Source: an uncultured Collinsella sp. (GTDB lineage Bacteria; Actinomycetota; Coriobacteriia; Coriobacteriales; Coriobacteriaceae). Taken from it: a stretch of 64,000 nt of DNA. Location of the stretch: contig UQKV01000001.1 of the NCBI GenBank assembly GCA_900541665.1, positions 55,161-119,160 of the forward strand, written 5' to 3'. This document shows, in pieces, positions 44,040 through 53,559 of this stretch. Within the stretch, counting starts at the first letter, position 1; each line of letters opens with the position of its first letter. Below the pieces are notes generated by a model that was not told where the DNA came from, ran no database searches, and saw nothing but the letters and a program-made list of their open reading frames with translations. A program made the position numbers and the translations under genes.

Positions 44040-44939
44040 CTAGTACTCGCGAGGGCTGTTGACGATCTCGCCGGCGGCGACCTTCTTGAGGTGCTGCCCG
44101 TAGACCGACTTGCCGTAGGCCTCGGCGGCCTGCTTGAGCCCCTCGGTCGTGATCCAGCCGTTCTCCCAGGCGATCTCCTCGGGCACGGACACGGGCAGGT
44201 CCTGGGAGTGCTCCACGGCGCGGACGAACTCCGCCGCCTCGTGGAGGCTCTCCATGGTGCCGGTGTCCAGCCACGCGTAGCCGCGGCCGAGGGTCACCAC
44301 GGACAGCGTCCCCTCCTCCAGGTACATCCGGTTGAGGTCGGTGATCTCCAGCTCGCCGCGGGCCGAGGGCTTGACCTCGCGGGCCTTGGCGGCCACGTCG
44401 CCCGGGTAGAAGTACAGGCCGGTGACGGCGTAGGAGCTCTTGGGGCGCTCGGGCTTCTCCTCGATGGAGACGGCCCTCCCCTGCGCATCGAACTCCACGA
44501 CGCCGAAGCGCTCGGGGTCGTCCACGTGGTAGCCGAAGACCGTGGCGCGACCGGACTCTGCGTTCTGGACGGCGCGCGTCAGGTGGCGCGACAGCCCGTT
44601 GCCGTAGAAGATGTTGTCGCCGAGCACCAGCGCGCACGGCTCGCCGGCGATGAACTCCTCGCCGATGGTGAATGCCTGCGCCAGGCCGTCCGGCGAGGGC
44701 TGCTCGGCGTAGGACAGGTTGACGCCGTAGCGCGAGCCGTCCCCGAGCAGGCGCTCGAAGTTGGGCAGGTCGGTCGGCGTGGAGATGACCAGGATGTCCC
44801 GGATGCCCGCCAGCATGAGGGTGGACAGCGGGTAGTAGATCATGGGCTTGTCGTAGACCGGCAGCAGCTGCTTGGAGGTCACGAGCGTGAGCGGGTACAG
44901 GCGGGTGCCGGACCCGCCGGCGAGGATGATGCCTTTCAT
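44040..44939 (-). CDS. rfbA: Glucose-1-phosphate thymidylyltransferase
   Basis: First step of dTDP-rhamnose synthesis. 299 aa: MKGIILAGGSGTRLYPLT nucleotide-binding loop, KPMIYYPLSTLMLAGI, VLGDNIFYGNGLSRHL, EEKPERPKSSYAVTGLYFY and GRGYAWLDTGT. ATG 44939 is chosen for GAGAGGA upstream, although the frame extends 7 codons. Base composition is as GC-rich as rfbB and rfbC-rfbD, from which it is separated by the DUF4869 unit. Confidence 0.96.
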   Translation of the reverse strand: MKGIILAGGSGTRLYPLTLVTSKQLLPVYDKPMIYYPLSTLMLAGIRDILVISTPTDLPNFERLLGDGSRYGVNLSYAEQPSPDGLAQAFTIGEEFIAGEPCALVLGDNIFYGNGLSRHLTRAVQNAESGRATVFGYHVDDPERFGVVEFDAQGRAVSIEEKPERPKSSYAVTGLYFYPGDVAAKAREVKPSARGELEITDLNRMYLEEGTLSVVTLGRGYAWLDTGTMESLHEAAEFVRAVEHSQDLPVSVPEEIAWENGWITTEGLKQAAEAYGKSVYGQHLKKVAAGEIVNSPREY

Positions 44940-45095
44940 AATAATCCTCTCGATTGACAATCGTTGAGCAAAAGCCGCCGATTACTGAAGCACAGTTAAT
45001 TAAATTATACGCACCGGCAGCAACCTCCCCGTCTTCTTATTTAAATCGGACAGCAGAAACACGCAACTCTTTCTGCATTTCTAGCGAGGCAACAA

Positions 45096-47567
45096 ATGAA
45101 AAAGTACAATGAGCAGTGTCCAACAAACGAAAGGCAAACAATGCGAGTCGAAACAACCGGAGTATGCAGAGGAAACTGGAAAATCTACCAGCAGCTTAAG
45201 ATTGAAGGCATCCATAAAGGCTCCAGCGTAACAGCCCAGGCGGCTACAGACGATAACCGCCGCTCACCTTTATCCCTCCTAAAATTCCGGGACAATAGTT
45301 GTGACTCGAACTCATACGTCCTTGTAGTCCCCGATCCCGATGCTCGCACCATCAAAATTGAGTTTAGCGAAATCGGCCAAGACGGTCGCACCCTGAGCAG
45401 CGACTCCCTTTCGCTAAATTGCAAGAACATCAAATGGGAGTCGCGCCTTAACTACAAAATTAAACCTGACATGTGCAGCAAACTCCGAAACTACGATGAC
45501 GTTTCAGAGTTTGACATGGCAACGATTGATTTCTGGCAGTGCATCGATGATTCAAGCGACTATATCCTTAGGTGCACGGTGAGAACTCCTTATCGTAGCG
45601 ACTCGCAAATCAAACTTCGTTGTTTCGATCGAGCCCTCAATGAAGTTGATTTGAGCATCGTCAATTTCGGTTCGAATGTAACAAGCGTTGGATTTACATC
45701 TGAGAAAAAGCAACTTGAAACGCAGCTCTCGGTTCGTATGCCAAAAGCGTTCGATCGTTACTATTTTGTTATTGACGATCAAAATCACCCATCATTCAGT
45801 GCATTCGACTGCTTAACGCCCGATAAATTAGGCTTGCTTCTTGAGGAGACCAACTTTCTCTTTACCCATGCGCAGTTTGACCCTGAATACCCCGAATGGT
45901 TCACGGAACATAAGGCAACCATCGGCGCTCTGGAGAAACAGAGAAAAATCGTCTTCAACAGCGCTCCGAAGTTCAGCATTATTGTCCCTCTATACAACAC
46001 ACCCATTTCGTTCTTTAACGATATGGCCGAATCCGTAAAAAACCAGTCTTATGCAAACTGGGAGCTCATCCTAGTTAATGCAAGTCCTGACAATCAGGAA
46101 CTAAAGGCTCGCGTTGAGCAGGAGACGGCCCACGACAACAGAATTAAATCAATTAACCTTACCGAGAATAAGGGCATTTCCGAAAACACAAACGCCGGCG
46201 TTGCCATCGCTTCGGGTGATTTCGTTAGCTTCTTTGACCATGACGATATTCTTGAACCAGACTTGTTGTTCTCATATGCCGAGGCAATAGAAAACGATGA
46301 TAACGTCGATCTTCTTTATTGCGACGAAGACAAACTCATGCCCGATGGGAAACTAGCGCAGCCGTTCTTTAAACCGGATTTCAATATCGATCTGCTCAGA
46401 AATAACAACTATATCTGCCACATGCTTACTATCCGTAAGTCCCTGCTTGACACTCTAGAACCGAACACGAAAGAGTTCGATGGAGCACAGGATCATAATC
46501 TGACTCTCCGCGCCGTGGAAAAGGCAAGGAAAGTTCATCATGTTGCAAAGGCTCTATATCACTGGCGCCTAAGCGAGACCTCCACCGCAGCAAATGCCGA
46601 TAGCAAGCCGTATGCCACTATCGCAGGTATCAAAGCGGTCCAGAGTCATTTGGACAGGCTTGGGCTCAATGCGAAGGTCGAACAAGCGCGTCGTCCCTTT
46701 ACATATAAAGTAACCTACGCTGTGCCAGATTCCCATCCACTCGTGTCAATTATCATTCCAACTAAAGACCACGCCGACATTCTGGACAACTGCATCACGT
46801 CAATTGTTGAGAAATCAACATATGACAATTATGAGCTTGTCATAATCGAAAACAACAGCACAGAAAAGGCAACGTTCGATTATTACGATAAGTTGCAAGC
46901 AAAATATCCTGACATCGTTCGTCTTGTAACTTGGGAACACGAATTCAATTTCTCCAAGCTCATGAACTTTGGCGTTGCTCACGCCAAGGGCGACTATCTC
47001 TTGCTGTTGAATAACGATACTGAGGTAATTACGCCCAATTGGATTGAGACTATGCTTGGCATCTGCGCACGTGAAGATGTTGGCGCAGTTGGCGCAAAAC
47101 TCTACTATCCCGACAACACCATTCAGCACGCGGGCGTATGCGTCACAGGCATCGTAGCAGGGCATCTATGCCAAAGCATGCCTAAAGACAACTGGGGCTA
47201 CTTTGCGCTCAACGACGCGCAACAAGATCTCAGCGCCGTCACTGCAGCTTGCATAATGACTAAGCGTAGCGAATATGAGAAAGTCGGAGGTTTCACGGAA
47301 GAGCTTCAAGTTGCATTTAATGATGTTGACTTTTGCTTAAAGCTACGCGAGATCAACGACCTGATCGTATACACGCCCGAAGTCGAGCTCTATCACTACG
47401 AGTCGATTTCTAGAGGCGTTGAAAACAATACGGAGAAGCAGATTCGCTTCCACAAAGAGGTCGCGTACATGAATTATCGATGGGCTAAGTATTACGTCAA
47501 AGGCGATCCTTATATGAATCCAAACTTCACCGTCGGGGAACCCGCGAATCGTTATTATCATTTATAG
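45096..47567 (+). CDS. Large glycosyltransferase with two GT2 domains
   Basis: An 823-aa cytoplasmic protein. The first about 280 residues are a beta-rich region of unknown role. The first GT2 domain starts at about 288 (FSIIVPLYNTPISFFNDM, FFDHDDILEPDLL, LYCDEDKLMPDGK). The second starts at about 550 (PLVSIIIPTKDHADILDNC, LLNNDTEVITPNWIE, FNDVDFCLKLREIN). This layout is typical of glycan synthases in rhamnose-containing polysaccharide loci. It is probably rhamnosyl-adding, given rfbABCD beside it, but the sugar specificity is inferred. ATG 45096 with GAGG upstream; divergent from rfbA. Moderate to low GC. Confidence 0.88.
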   Translation: MKKYNEQCPTNERQTMRVETTGVCRGNWKIYQQLKIEGIHKGSSVTAQAATDDNRRSPLSLLKFRDNSCDSNSYVLVVPDPDARTIKIEFSEIGQDGRTLSSDSLSLNCKNIKWESRLNYKIKPDMCSKLRNYDDVSEFDMATIDFWQCIDDSSDYILRCTVRTPYRSDSQIKLRCFDRALNEVDLSIVNFGSNVTSVGFTSEKKQLETQLSVRMPKAFDRYYFVIDDQNHPSFSAFDCLTPDKLGLLLEETNFLFTHAQFDPEYPEWFTEHKATIGALEKQRKIVFNSAPKFSIIVPLYNTPISFFNDMAESVKNQSYANWELILVNASPDNQELKARVEQETAHDNRIKSINLTENKGISENTNAGVAIASGDFVSFFDHDDILEPDLLFSYAEAIENDDNVDLLYCDEDKLMPDGKLAQPFFKPDFNIDLLRNNNYICHMLTIRKSLLDTLEPNTKEFDGAQDHNLTLRAVEKARKVHHVAKALYHWRLSETSTAANADSKPYATIAGIKAVQSHLDRLGLNAKVEQARRPFTYKVTYAVPDSHPLVSIIIPTKDHADILDNCITSIVEKSTYDNYELVIIENNSTEKATFDYYDKLQAKYPDIVRLVTWEHEFNFSKLMNFGVAHAKGDYLLLLNNDTEVITPNWIETMLGICAREDVGAVGAKLYYPDNTIQHAGVCVTGIVAGHLCQSMPKDNWGYFALNDAQQDLSAVTAACIMTKRSEYEKVGGFTEELQVAFNDVDFCLKLREINDLIVYTPEVELYHYESISRGVENNTEKQIRFHKEVAYMNYRWAKYYVKGDPYMNPNFTVGEPANRYYHL

Positions 47568-47640
47568 ATAATGAGTATTTACTCATTTGGGCGCTGTTGA
47601 ATATCGCGAAACTGCGCCGTCGATATCGCGCTTGGGCACC

Positions 47641-47728
47641 GGGCCCGACATGGGCTCCGGTGCCGTTTTGCTACCTGCGGTCCGCCCCGCGGCACGGCCT
47701 CATGTTGGCCTCTCGCATGCCAACCCAG
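47641..47728 (+). repeat. Diverged copy A of an 88-base element
   Basis: This aligns without gaps to 52110-52197 (minus strand), 59 of 88 bases identical by my count, including CATGTTGGCCTC (12/12) and CAACCCAG (8/8) at identical spacing. The aligned frame reads DMGxGAxLL...HVGL...NP in both. It lies in a 287-base gap (47568-47854) that otherwise holds a TGCTATCTAA/TTAGATAGCA hairpin (47802-47825). No start or gene is convincing. Confidence 0.55.
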
Positions 47729-47854
47729 CGCTCGGTCAAAGTCTCTGCTTGGCTTGGAAAAGCATAGCTTTCGGGGACCCTGCGGCGTCCGAATCATCGC
47801 CTGCTATCTAAACTGTTAGATAGCAGAAAAAACCCGAGAGCATTACGCAAAGGC

Positions 47855-49393
47855 CTACACACAGGATGCAATACTAATAAAACGAATAAGATATAAACAA
47901 TTCATCACGCACATGCCAAAAGAGACGACAGAAAGCGAAGATGAGTTGAATTTAAACAAGCGCGTTCTCGACCCAAACAACAAAGCTGGTAGAACAGGAA
48001 GAAAATATCGTCCTTGAACACCCTGTATTACATTCTCGTAATTGAACGTCCAGCCCAACCACATAGATACAATGGAACCAAGGGCAGCCAAAGCAAAAGC
48101 GATAATAAACAGAATGGAACAAATGGGGCTGAGAAAAGAGGGCTCATCTTCGGAATCCAAACAACAAATAAACCCAAACAACAAATAAGGAATCATAAAA
48201 AAGGCTGGAAACTGCAAGTTTTTCTGGAGCCATCCAAGCGAATAACCTAAGGTGGATCCCCAATAGAAATCTCCTAGGGAATCTAATGTCCTAAAAAAGA
48301 CCTCGAAGCTATTCTTTGGATGCATGATGATGTCACTGAGCGTATAAAACCGCCCGATCTCTTGGCCACGAGAGGCATCTGAAGACTGAGACACCAATGT
48401 ACTCATTGATGCTATGCGCAGCACTAGAACGGAGGCTATAACAGCAAAGATCAGTATGCACTTACCGATACGTCCGACTTTCACATCTTGGAACTGCGAA
48501 AGGGGCACAAGCAAACCAAGTAATATCATCCCAGAATAAACAACCTTACACGGAGCCAAAAACGCCGAAATAATTAAATAAATGACGATTTCTTTACAAC
48601 CTATTGATTTCTGCTCTCCAAAAAAACCGCGCATTAGACAAGCGAATACTAAAAGCGAGTACGCAATAATTCCTGAATCATAAGAGTATGAAGCAGCCAA
48701 GTGAAGCGTCATAGGCAGAAGCGAAACAAAAACAATAACCGATTTGCCCTTAGGTGCAATCCTGTATGCCTGGAACGCACAAAAGCAAAAAACCAGAGCC
48801 GAACCAATGCGCCCCATATAGAACACAGGATAGGCACCAAGTCCGAAAAACAGACCGATTTGCAGCCCAACGATAGATCCTATTTTCGCAGAAACGTTCT
48901 CACTACTGACGCTAAATGAGAACTCATTGAATGGAGTCCACTTCCCATTCTCAAACAGAGCATAATTCTGAATAATCGAATCAAATGAAGAGGAGTCAAT
49001 GGCGTTACTCTGGCGACCCTTATAAAGGGAAAGATCGATATCCCGTACTAGAAAACCACCATCATTTGTCACATGCGCATTGAATGGAAGACTATCAACC
49101 ATCCAATAAGTTGAAAAAAAATGATGGCCTTCATCCGGAACCGTAAACGGAGGAAAGATAAAGATAAAAATAATTAGAAATGCTATAAGCAGCGCCAAGA
49201 ATACCCATTCACTTTTAAGACGATGGTACACCTTAGCATATGCAGCGCAAAGGCCAAGAATTAGAATCAACGAGATGGTAATTGTAAGCAGTACAAGTAA
49301 TCTCGGATTATTTAGATACCAATAGACTGAATAGAATGCGAAAAAAACGGCAAACAAAACAAATAAAGGCTTACATCTTATGGAACTTGTCAT
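47855..49393 (-). CDS. DUF2142 polytopic membrane protein
   Basis: A 512-aa protein with about 11-12 membrane segments. PPFTVPDEGHHFFSTYWMVDS (acidic DE motif after the second or third helix), YDSGIIAYSLLVFACLM and QGVQGRYFLPVLPALLF match DUF2142, a GT-C-like family found in surface glycan loci. The DE pair is the expected active site if it transfers sugars from polyprenyl donors. ATG 49393 has AAGGA upstream; the frame runs 12 codons longer. AT-rich. A donor enzyme could be the DPM1-like GT2 genes in the island. Confidence 0.75.
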   Translation of the reverse strand: MTSSIRCKPLFVLFAVFFAFYSVYWYLNNPRLLVLLTITISLILILGLCAAYAKVYHRLKSEWVFLALLIAFLIIFIFIFPPFTVPDEGHHFFSTYWMVDSLPFNAHVTNDGGFLVRDIDLSLYKGRQSNAIDSSSFDSIIQNYALFENGKWTPFNEFSFSVSSENVSAKIGSIVGLQIGLFFGLGAYPVFYMGRIGSALVFCFCAFQAYRIAPKGKSVIVFVSLLPMTLHLAASYSYDSGIIAYSLLVFACLMRGFFGEQKSIGCKEIVIYLIISAFLAPCKVVYSGMILLGLLVPLSQFQDVKVGRIGKCILIFAVIASVLVLRIASMSTLVSQSSDASRGQEIGRFYTLSDIIMHPKNSFEVFFRTLDSLGDFYWGSTLGYSLGWLQKNLQFPAFFMIPYLLFGFICCLDSEDEPSFLSPICSILFIIAFALAALGSIVSMWLGWTFNYENVIQGVQGRYFLPVLPALLFGSRTRLFKFNSSSLSVVSFGMCVMNCLYLIRFISIASCV

Positions 49394-49559
49394 AAAAATC
49401 CTTATAATCGAGAAACAAATAGAACGCAATTAAAAATACTGGTATCAGTATACTAGCAAGCACATTGGCATCCAAAAAGAATGGCGGAATTCAATCTCAT
49501 GGATCGCGCCGAAAATGTTGGTGCAAGGGTGACCCCTTAGTGCCCGTTTAACGAAAAAC

Positions 49560-49617
49560 GGCCTTCGTCCCGGAACCAGAAATCACCACAACAACAGGTT
49601 CCGGGAAAGGACGAAGA
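49560..49617. repeat. Probable end of the IS256-type element
   Basis: CCTTCGTCC ... GGACGAAG and CCGGAACC ... GGTTCCGG form nested inverted pairs just upstream of the transposase remnant. It looks like the palindromic left flank of the insertion. No matching right end is visible, consistent with a truncated element. Confidence 0.45.
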
Positions 49618-49631
49618 TCGCTATGTAAATC

Positions 49632-50128
49632 TTGTCAGACCCGGCGCCGGACATACTCGCCATGCCCCGTTTCAGCGACGGCGCCATCGACATGCGGGAG
49701 CTGCTCCCCAGACTCGCCAAACAGGTCGTGAACGCCGCGATGGACGCCGAGGCCGACCAGCTGAGCGGTGGCGGGGCGAACAGCCGAAACGGCTACCGCG
49801 AGAGGTCGCTCGCACCTGCGCCGGCACGCTGACGCTGCGCATCCCGAAGCTCCGCTCCGGCAGCTTCTTCCCGGACGACGTGATCGAGCGCCACCGGCGC
49901 GTGGACCGCGCCCTCGTTGCCGCCGTCGCCGAGATGTACGCCACCGGCACGAGCACCCGCAAGGTGCAGAGGGTAGCCGAGAAGATAGGCGTCTCCAGGC
50001 TCTCGAAGGACCAGGTGAGCGCCATCGCCTCGAGCCTGGACCAGGCATCGAGGATCTGTACGGAAGGCCGCTCGAGGGCTCGCCAGTGCCCTACGTCTGG
50101 CTCGACGCGACCTACGTCAAGGAGCCCA
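49632..50128 (+). pseudogene. IS256 (mutator) family transposase remnant
   Basis: Three consecutive pieces in different frames belong to one IS256-type transposase. The first is 49632-49829 (DMRELLPRLAKQVVNAAMDAEADQLSGG in pieces, RNGYRERSL). After a one-base loss near 49810 comes TLTLRIPKLRSGSFFPDDVIERHR. After a second shift near 50045 comes DLYGRPLEGSPVPYVWLDATYVKE, which includes the first catalytic Asp. Similarity stops at about 50128, so the last half, including the remaining catalytic residues, is gone. The fragment is much GC-richer than its surroundings. It cannot encode an active enzyme. Confidence 0.85.
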
Positions 50129-50170
50129 CTCTTCTTCGAGATTGTTTTCCGCAAGATAGCCAAAGCAATA

Positions 50171-50254
50171 TCATTCCAAAGGCGTATTTAAAACCCAGCC
50201 CCACTGGGGCGTAGCGGTAGTGTGGTAGTAGTTCAGCCACCAGGCCAGTGATAT
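50171..50254 (-). pseudogene. Possible C-terminal scrap of another transposase/integrase
   Basis: The minus-strand frame reads SLAWWLNYYHTTATPQWGW and VLNTPLE then stop, which resembles the end of DDE integrases of IS3/IS481 type (YNxxRPHxxLxxxTP). Only about 28 codons are recognisable and upstream stops interrupt it. Low confidence. Confidence 0.25.
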
Positions 50255-50670
50255 CGTCCTAATAAATTTAACGGGTTAAAGGGCTAGCAAAAACCGATAC
50301 ATCATCTGCATTATGCATTACAAAATGATGCGTAACTACACACCACATCGAAATTAACCTAAATGGCTCGATAATGGAATTACGCTCTTTTGTAATGGAG
50401 TCCTCCGGCTGATTCTATTATCTGTTCTACATTATTAATACAAAACTATTCGACCACGACATAACAGCTGAAACAACATTGCAGCCGGAGCAGGGATATC
50501 GCCTCCATTGACAAGCAAATGGCAACCCGCGATGAGAATCATCGGATTTGGTACCGATCCAGACCTCAGCAAAGGGTATAAGCAACGTTTGTATAAGGCA
50601 GATTTCCACTTTCCTCAACTAGCAACATTGAAGAACTAAAAGTAAACTGAATCAAATTATTGTATCAAGC
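50255..50670. other. AT-rich gap without recognisable gene
   Basis: I see no coding frame with conserved features, no tRNA and no strong palindrome. It is probably leftover DNA from insertion and deletion events next to the IS remnants. Confidence 0.5.
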
Positions 50671-51027
50671 TCAGTCATAATAATCCAACCGATTCTCAAG
50701 CTCTTTTTCGAGCAAGGCAATCCTTTGTGTAAGGCTTTTGATTGCCAAAACATGACGGCTCACCGCAACGCTAAGGGATAGAGAGATTGCAAGCAACAGC
50801 ACAATTGCACCCAGGAAGAGGAAATTGGCCGGGTTAACAAACCCAATAGCCGTGGAGCAATAAAAAATAAGCTGAGGGAATAAATCACAAAGCAAGGCCG
50901 CCATGCACATTAAAATCCAAAGCAAAGAATACTTAAGAAGCATCTTTCCTTTGGATACGAGTCGAAGAACATAAACGAGGAACCCACCAAAAAAGATGGC
51001 TGCCCCAATCCTTAGAAAAAAATTCAT
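50671..51027 (-). CDS. DUF2304 small membrane protein
   Basis: 118 aa with three hydrophobic helices (about 5-20, 30-50, 62-85) and a C-terminal coiled segment, SLTQRIALLEKELENRLD. This matches DUF2304, found next to DPM1-like glycosyltransferases. The stop of the GT2 gene upstream overlaps its start by one base, so the two are translationally coupled. It may act as membrane partner of that enzyme. Confidence 0.8.
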   Translation of the reverse strand: MNFFLRIGAAIFFGGFLVYVLRLVSKGKMLLKYSLLWILMCMAALLCDLFPQLIFYCSTAIGFVNPANFLFLGAIVLLLAISLSLSVAVSRHVLAIKSLTQRIALLEKELENRLDYYD

Positions 51028-51770
51028 TATTGGTCTCCCCTATGGATCCAACACACAAGGACAATAGCAAGCGTAACTTTAATCATGTAGTAGACGGAAG
51101 AGAGGACCCCAATGGATGAACGCCCGCCCTGGCGCTCATTCATCTTTACAGGTGCCTCCATAACGGGGAGACCAAGCTTCATAGCCAAAGCTATCGATTC
51201 CGGCTCCGGATAATCATCAGGATAGCTCTTGCAGAATAAGTCGATGGCGTCTTTATTGCAGGCTCTAAAGCCAGAAGTGGGATCGGTGACCGCCTTACCT
51301 GTAAGCAACTTAAGCAAAAAAGAGAGCCACCTGATTCCAACACGACGCATAAAGGTTGATTGGAAACCGTCGGTCTCGACCAAGAATCGAGAGCCTATCG
51401 CCAGACTCGCCCCACCCTCAATCAGCTTAACAAGCTCAGGTATATAAGAAGGATCATGTTGGCCATCGCCGTCAACCTGAATGTCAATATCATAGCCAAA
51501 TCTCTGAGCATACTTATGCCCCGCCTGGACCGCCCCACCGATACCAAGGTTCTGTGGGAGATCCAATATGTTGACATCATGCTCTCGACAAAGCCTAAGT
51601 GTCCCATCCTGTGAGCCGTCGTTAATTACGACATAGTCATATCCAGCAGCCTTAATAGAAGCAACGGTATTGAGAATGCATTCCTGCTCGTTATAAGCGG
51701 GAATAATTACCAGAACACGCGGATATCCTTTTGAATCTTTTGTTAAAGCAAATGACAATCGAGTTTCATC
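51027..51770 (-). CDS. GT2 glycosyltransferase, dolichyl-phosphate-mannose-synthase-like
   Basis: 247 aa. RVLVIIPAYNEQECILNTV, INDGSQDGTLRLC, LGIGGAVQAGHKYA, QVDGDGQHDPSYI (metal motif) and TDPTSGFRACNKDA are the DPM1 features. No C-terminal membrane helices belong to it except a final hydrophobic stretch, VTLAIVLVCW, so anchoring may rely on the DUF2304 protein. I use ATG 51770; the frame reaches 51836 but the extra residues are not conserved. The ribosome site is weak. Confidence 0.88.
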   Translation of the reverse strand, partial: DETRLSFALTKDSKGYPRVLVIIPAYNEQECILNTVASIKAAGYDYVVINDGSQDGTLRLCREHDVNILDLPQNLGIGGAVQAGHKYAQRFGYDIDIQVDGDGQHDPSYIPELVKLIEGGASLAIGSRFLVETDGFQSTFMRRVGIRWLSFLLKLLTGKAVTDPTSGFRACNKDAIDLFCKSYPDDYPEPESIALAMKLGLPVMEAPVKMNERQGGRSSIGVLSSVYYMIKVTLAIVLVCWIHRGDQ

Positions 51771-52380
51771 CATTCCAAATAATAGTTGGCCCTTAGCGAC
51801 GCTCGAAGAAAATGCGGCCCTTACAGTCCAACGCACTGTCTAGTAATGAATAAAGTTTACAGCATCCGGACTAACCATCGCGAAGTTACATCTCAAGCTT
51901 GGATATTTAGTTTGCACGGCTGGCATACAGCTGACGTTCACCTGGAGCCCCCATCTGCCATCGCGAGATACAAATCCGCTGCGGCTCTCGCCCAATTGCG
52001 CGGTGCATAAGACTTCGACGCCATTCTAATCGGACAAAACTGCTCCAACTATCCCCCCCCCATCCCAACGATAGCCTTAATCTTTGGCACTAGCTTAAAG
52101 AAACACGGTCTGGGTTGATACAGGCGAGGCCAACATGCAGCAGCGACGCGACGCCGGACGCTAGCAATAAATAGGCGCCGAGACCCATGTCGGCCCCAAA
52201 GCCAGGCGCAATAACAGCGGCGTGCTTCTTGATATTCAGCGGTGCTCAAGCGAGCAAATATTCATGAAATAGGAGGAATCGACAATACCAAAATCGGCAC
52301 TTATATCCAACTTCACGCAAAAGCCGAACAAAAGCCCTTGATTATCAACTTCGTCCGAACAAAAGTCAGCCAAGTATCAC
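51771..52380. other. Gap of about 600 bases with degraded sequence
   Basis: It contains copy B of the 88-base element and a run of nine C (52053-52061). The longest frames (about 66-74 codons) show no family features. This stretch separates the DUF2304/GT2 pair from the GT4-LicD-Wzx run. Confidence 0.5.
52110..52197 (-). repeat. Diverged copy B of the 88-base element
   Basis: The counterpart of 47641-47728 in inverted orientation. In the minus-strand frame it reads GADMGLGAYLLLASGVASLL then HVGLACINPD, an open stretch of 49 codons bounded by stops and without a start codon. This copy is cleaner as a protein frame than copy A. Confidence 0.55.
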
Positions 52381-53526
52381 TTAGCAAATACAAAACGCCT
52401 TCTCGACATCCATAGCAGTGGCATCCCAGTTATATCGACTTTCAACAAGCGCCCTAGAGTTTCGAGACTGAAGAGAAAGCAGCTCTCGATCATCAAAAAG
52501 CCTGCATAATGCCGAAACCACCTCATCAGATGCCATGGACCGAATTATTGTGCCGTAGCTATCATCTAAGATAAGCTCGCGTGCCCCGCCCACATCTGTT
52601 ACCACTGCAGGCGTTCCGCAGGCTGAAGCTTCAAGAAGTACCGTTGAAAAGCCTTCGGAACGAGTTGGAAGACAAAGCACATCTGCTTGCTGAAGTAAGG
52701 AAGAAATATCCTCTGTGTTACATCTCCCAAGCCAAAACAAGTTAGACGAACAGGCTTCCTTGACCTCATTAGCCAGCGGACCATCCCCTGCAAGAACAAA
52801 ACAAATATCACGCTTGGTAATATCTTTTGTGCGAGCCGCCTCAATAATTGAATTAATTCCCTTTTCAGGAATAAGCCGCCCGACAAAAGCTACAACCAAA
52901 GATGACTGAGGGATACCTAATTCAGATCGGAAATCTCTCCCCGAAGAAATACTCCTATAGAATGAGGCATTGATTGAGTTTGAAATGACGCCCTTTGCAG
53001 TGATATTAAAGTGCTGAAGCCATTCAACACTTTTAGAAGAAATCCCATAGAAATCAGGGTCAAACGTCTTTACGCGATCCGTAATCCAATCCTCATATCG
53101 GCGCACAAAAAAATCAAGGAGTGGCTGATTGAAGGAAAGATACGCTGAGCCGTGGTCGAGAACGACAGCCTTAGCACTATGATCCGCAGCAAACCTCAGC
53201 CCTTCGAGCGAGAGAGGGAAAAGTCTCGTGTTTATCAGAACACCATTCCACTCATAATCATCAAGGGTTTGCAGGAGTCGGTAATAATCACTGGTTTTTT
53301 TGGGAAGAGGAAGTCTTCCATCAAGTAACGGAATGCAAGGAAGACGAATTACCTCCAGGCCGTTTTCGACTGAATGACCGACTCCCACGCGCATCGAATC
53401 ATTAGTAACGATAACCACCCTATCGCCGCGTGCAGTCAAGGCGTGAGCGAGACCATCGACAAAATTACCAATTCCACTAAGTTGCGGGTGATAATGGTGA
53501 GTGAAAATACAAATAGAGGAGCTCAT
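52381..53526 (-). CDS. GT4 family glycosyltransferase
   Basis: A GT-B fold retaining glycosyltransferase, 381 aa. The N-terminal half begins SICIFTHHYHPQLSGIGNFV. The C-terminal half has VAFVGRLIPEKGINSIIEAA, FVLAGDGPLANEV, and the EGFSTVLLEASACGTPAVV E-x7-E motif that binds the nucleotide sugar. ATG 53526 with GAGG 7 bases upstream; a GTG one codon earlier. It is the last gene of a minus-strand run with LicD and Wzx. Confidence 0.92.
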   Translation of the reverse strand: MSSSICIFTHHYHPQLSGIGNFVDGLAHALTARGDRVVIVTNDSMRVGVGHSVENGLEVIRLPCIPLLDGRLPLPKKTSDYYRLLQTLDDYEWNGVLINTRLFPLSLEGLRFAADHSAKAVVLDHGSAYLSFNQPLLDFFVRRYEDWITDRVKTFDPDFYGISSKSVEWLQHFNITAKGVISNSINASFYRSISSGRDFRSELGIPQSSLVVAFVGRLIPEKGINSIIEAARTKDITKRDICFVLAGDGPLANEVKEACSSNLFWLGRCNTEDISSLLQQADVLCLPTRSEGFSTVLLEASACGTPAVVTDVGGARELILDDSYGTIIRSMASDEVVSALCRLFDDRELLSLQSRNSRALVESRYNWDATAMDVEKAFCIC

Positions 53527-53559
53527 CACATAACCTCATCTGATATAGATGTCATATCC

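Noticed and set aside
47587..47811. 74-codon frame in the gap after the double-GT2 gene as a small gene
   Set aside because: No ribosome site, and similarity to the other copy is limited to the 88-base element, so it is treated as repeat debris.
52053..52061. Run of nine C as a possible phase-variation tract
   Set aside because: It lies in degraded sequence with no gene start or promoter that it could switch.
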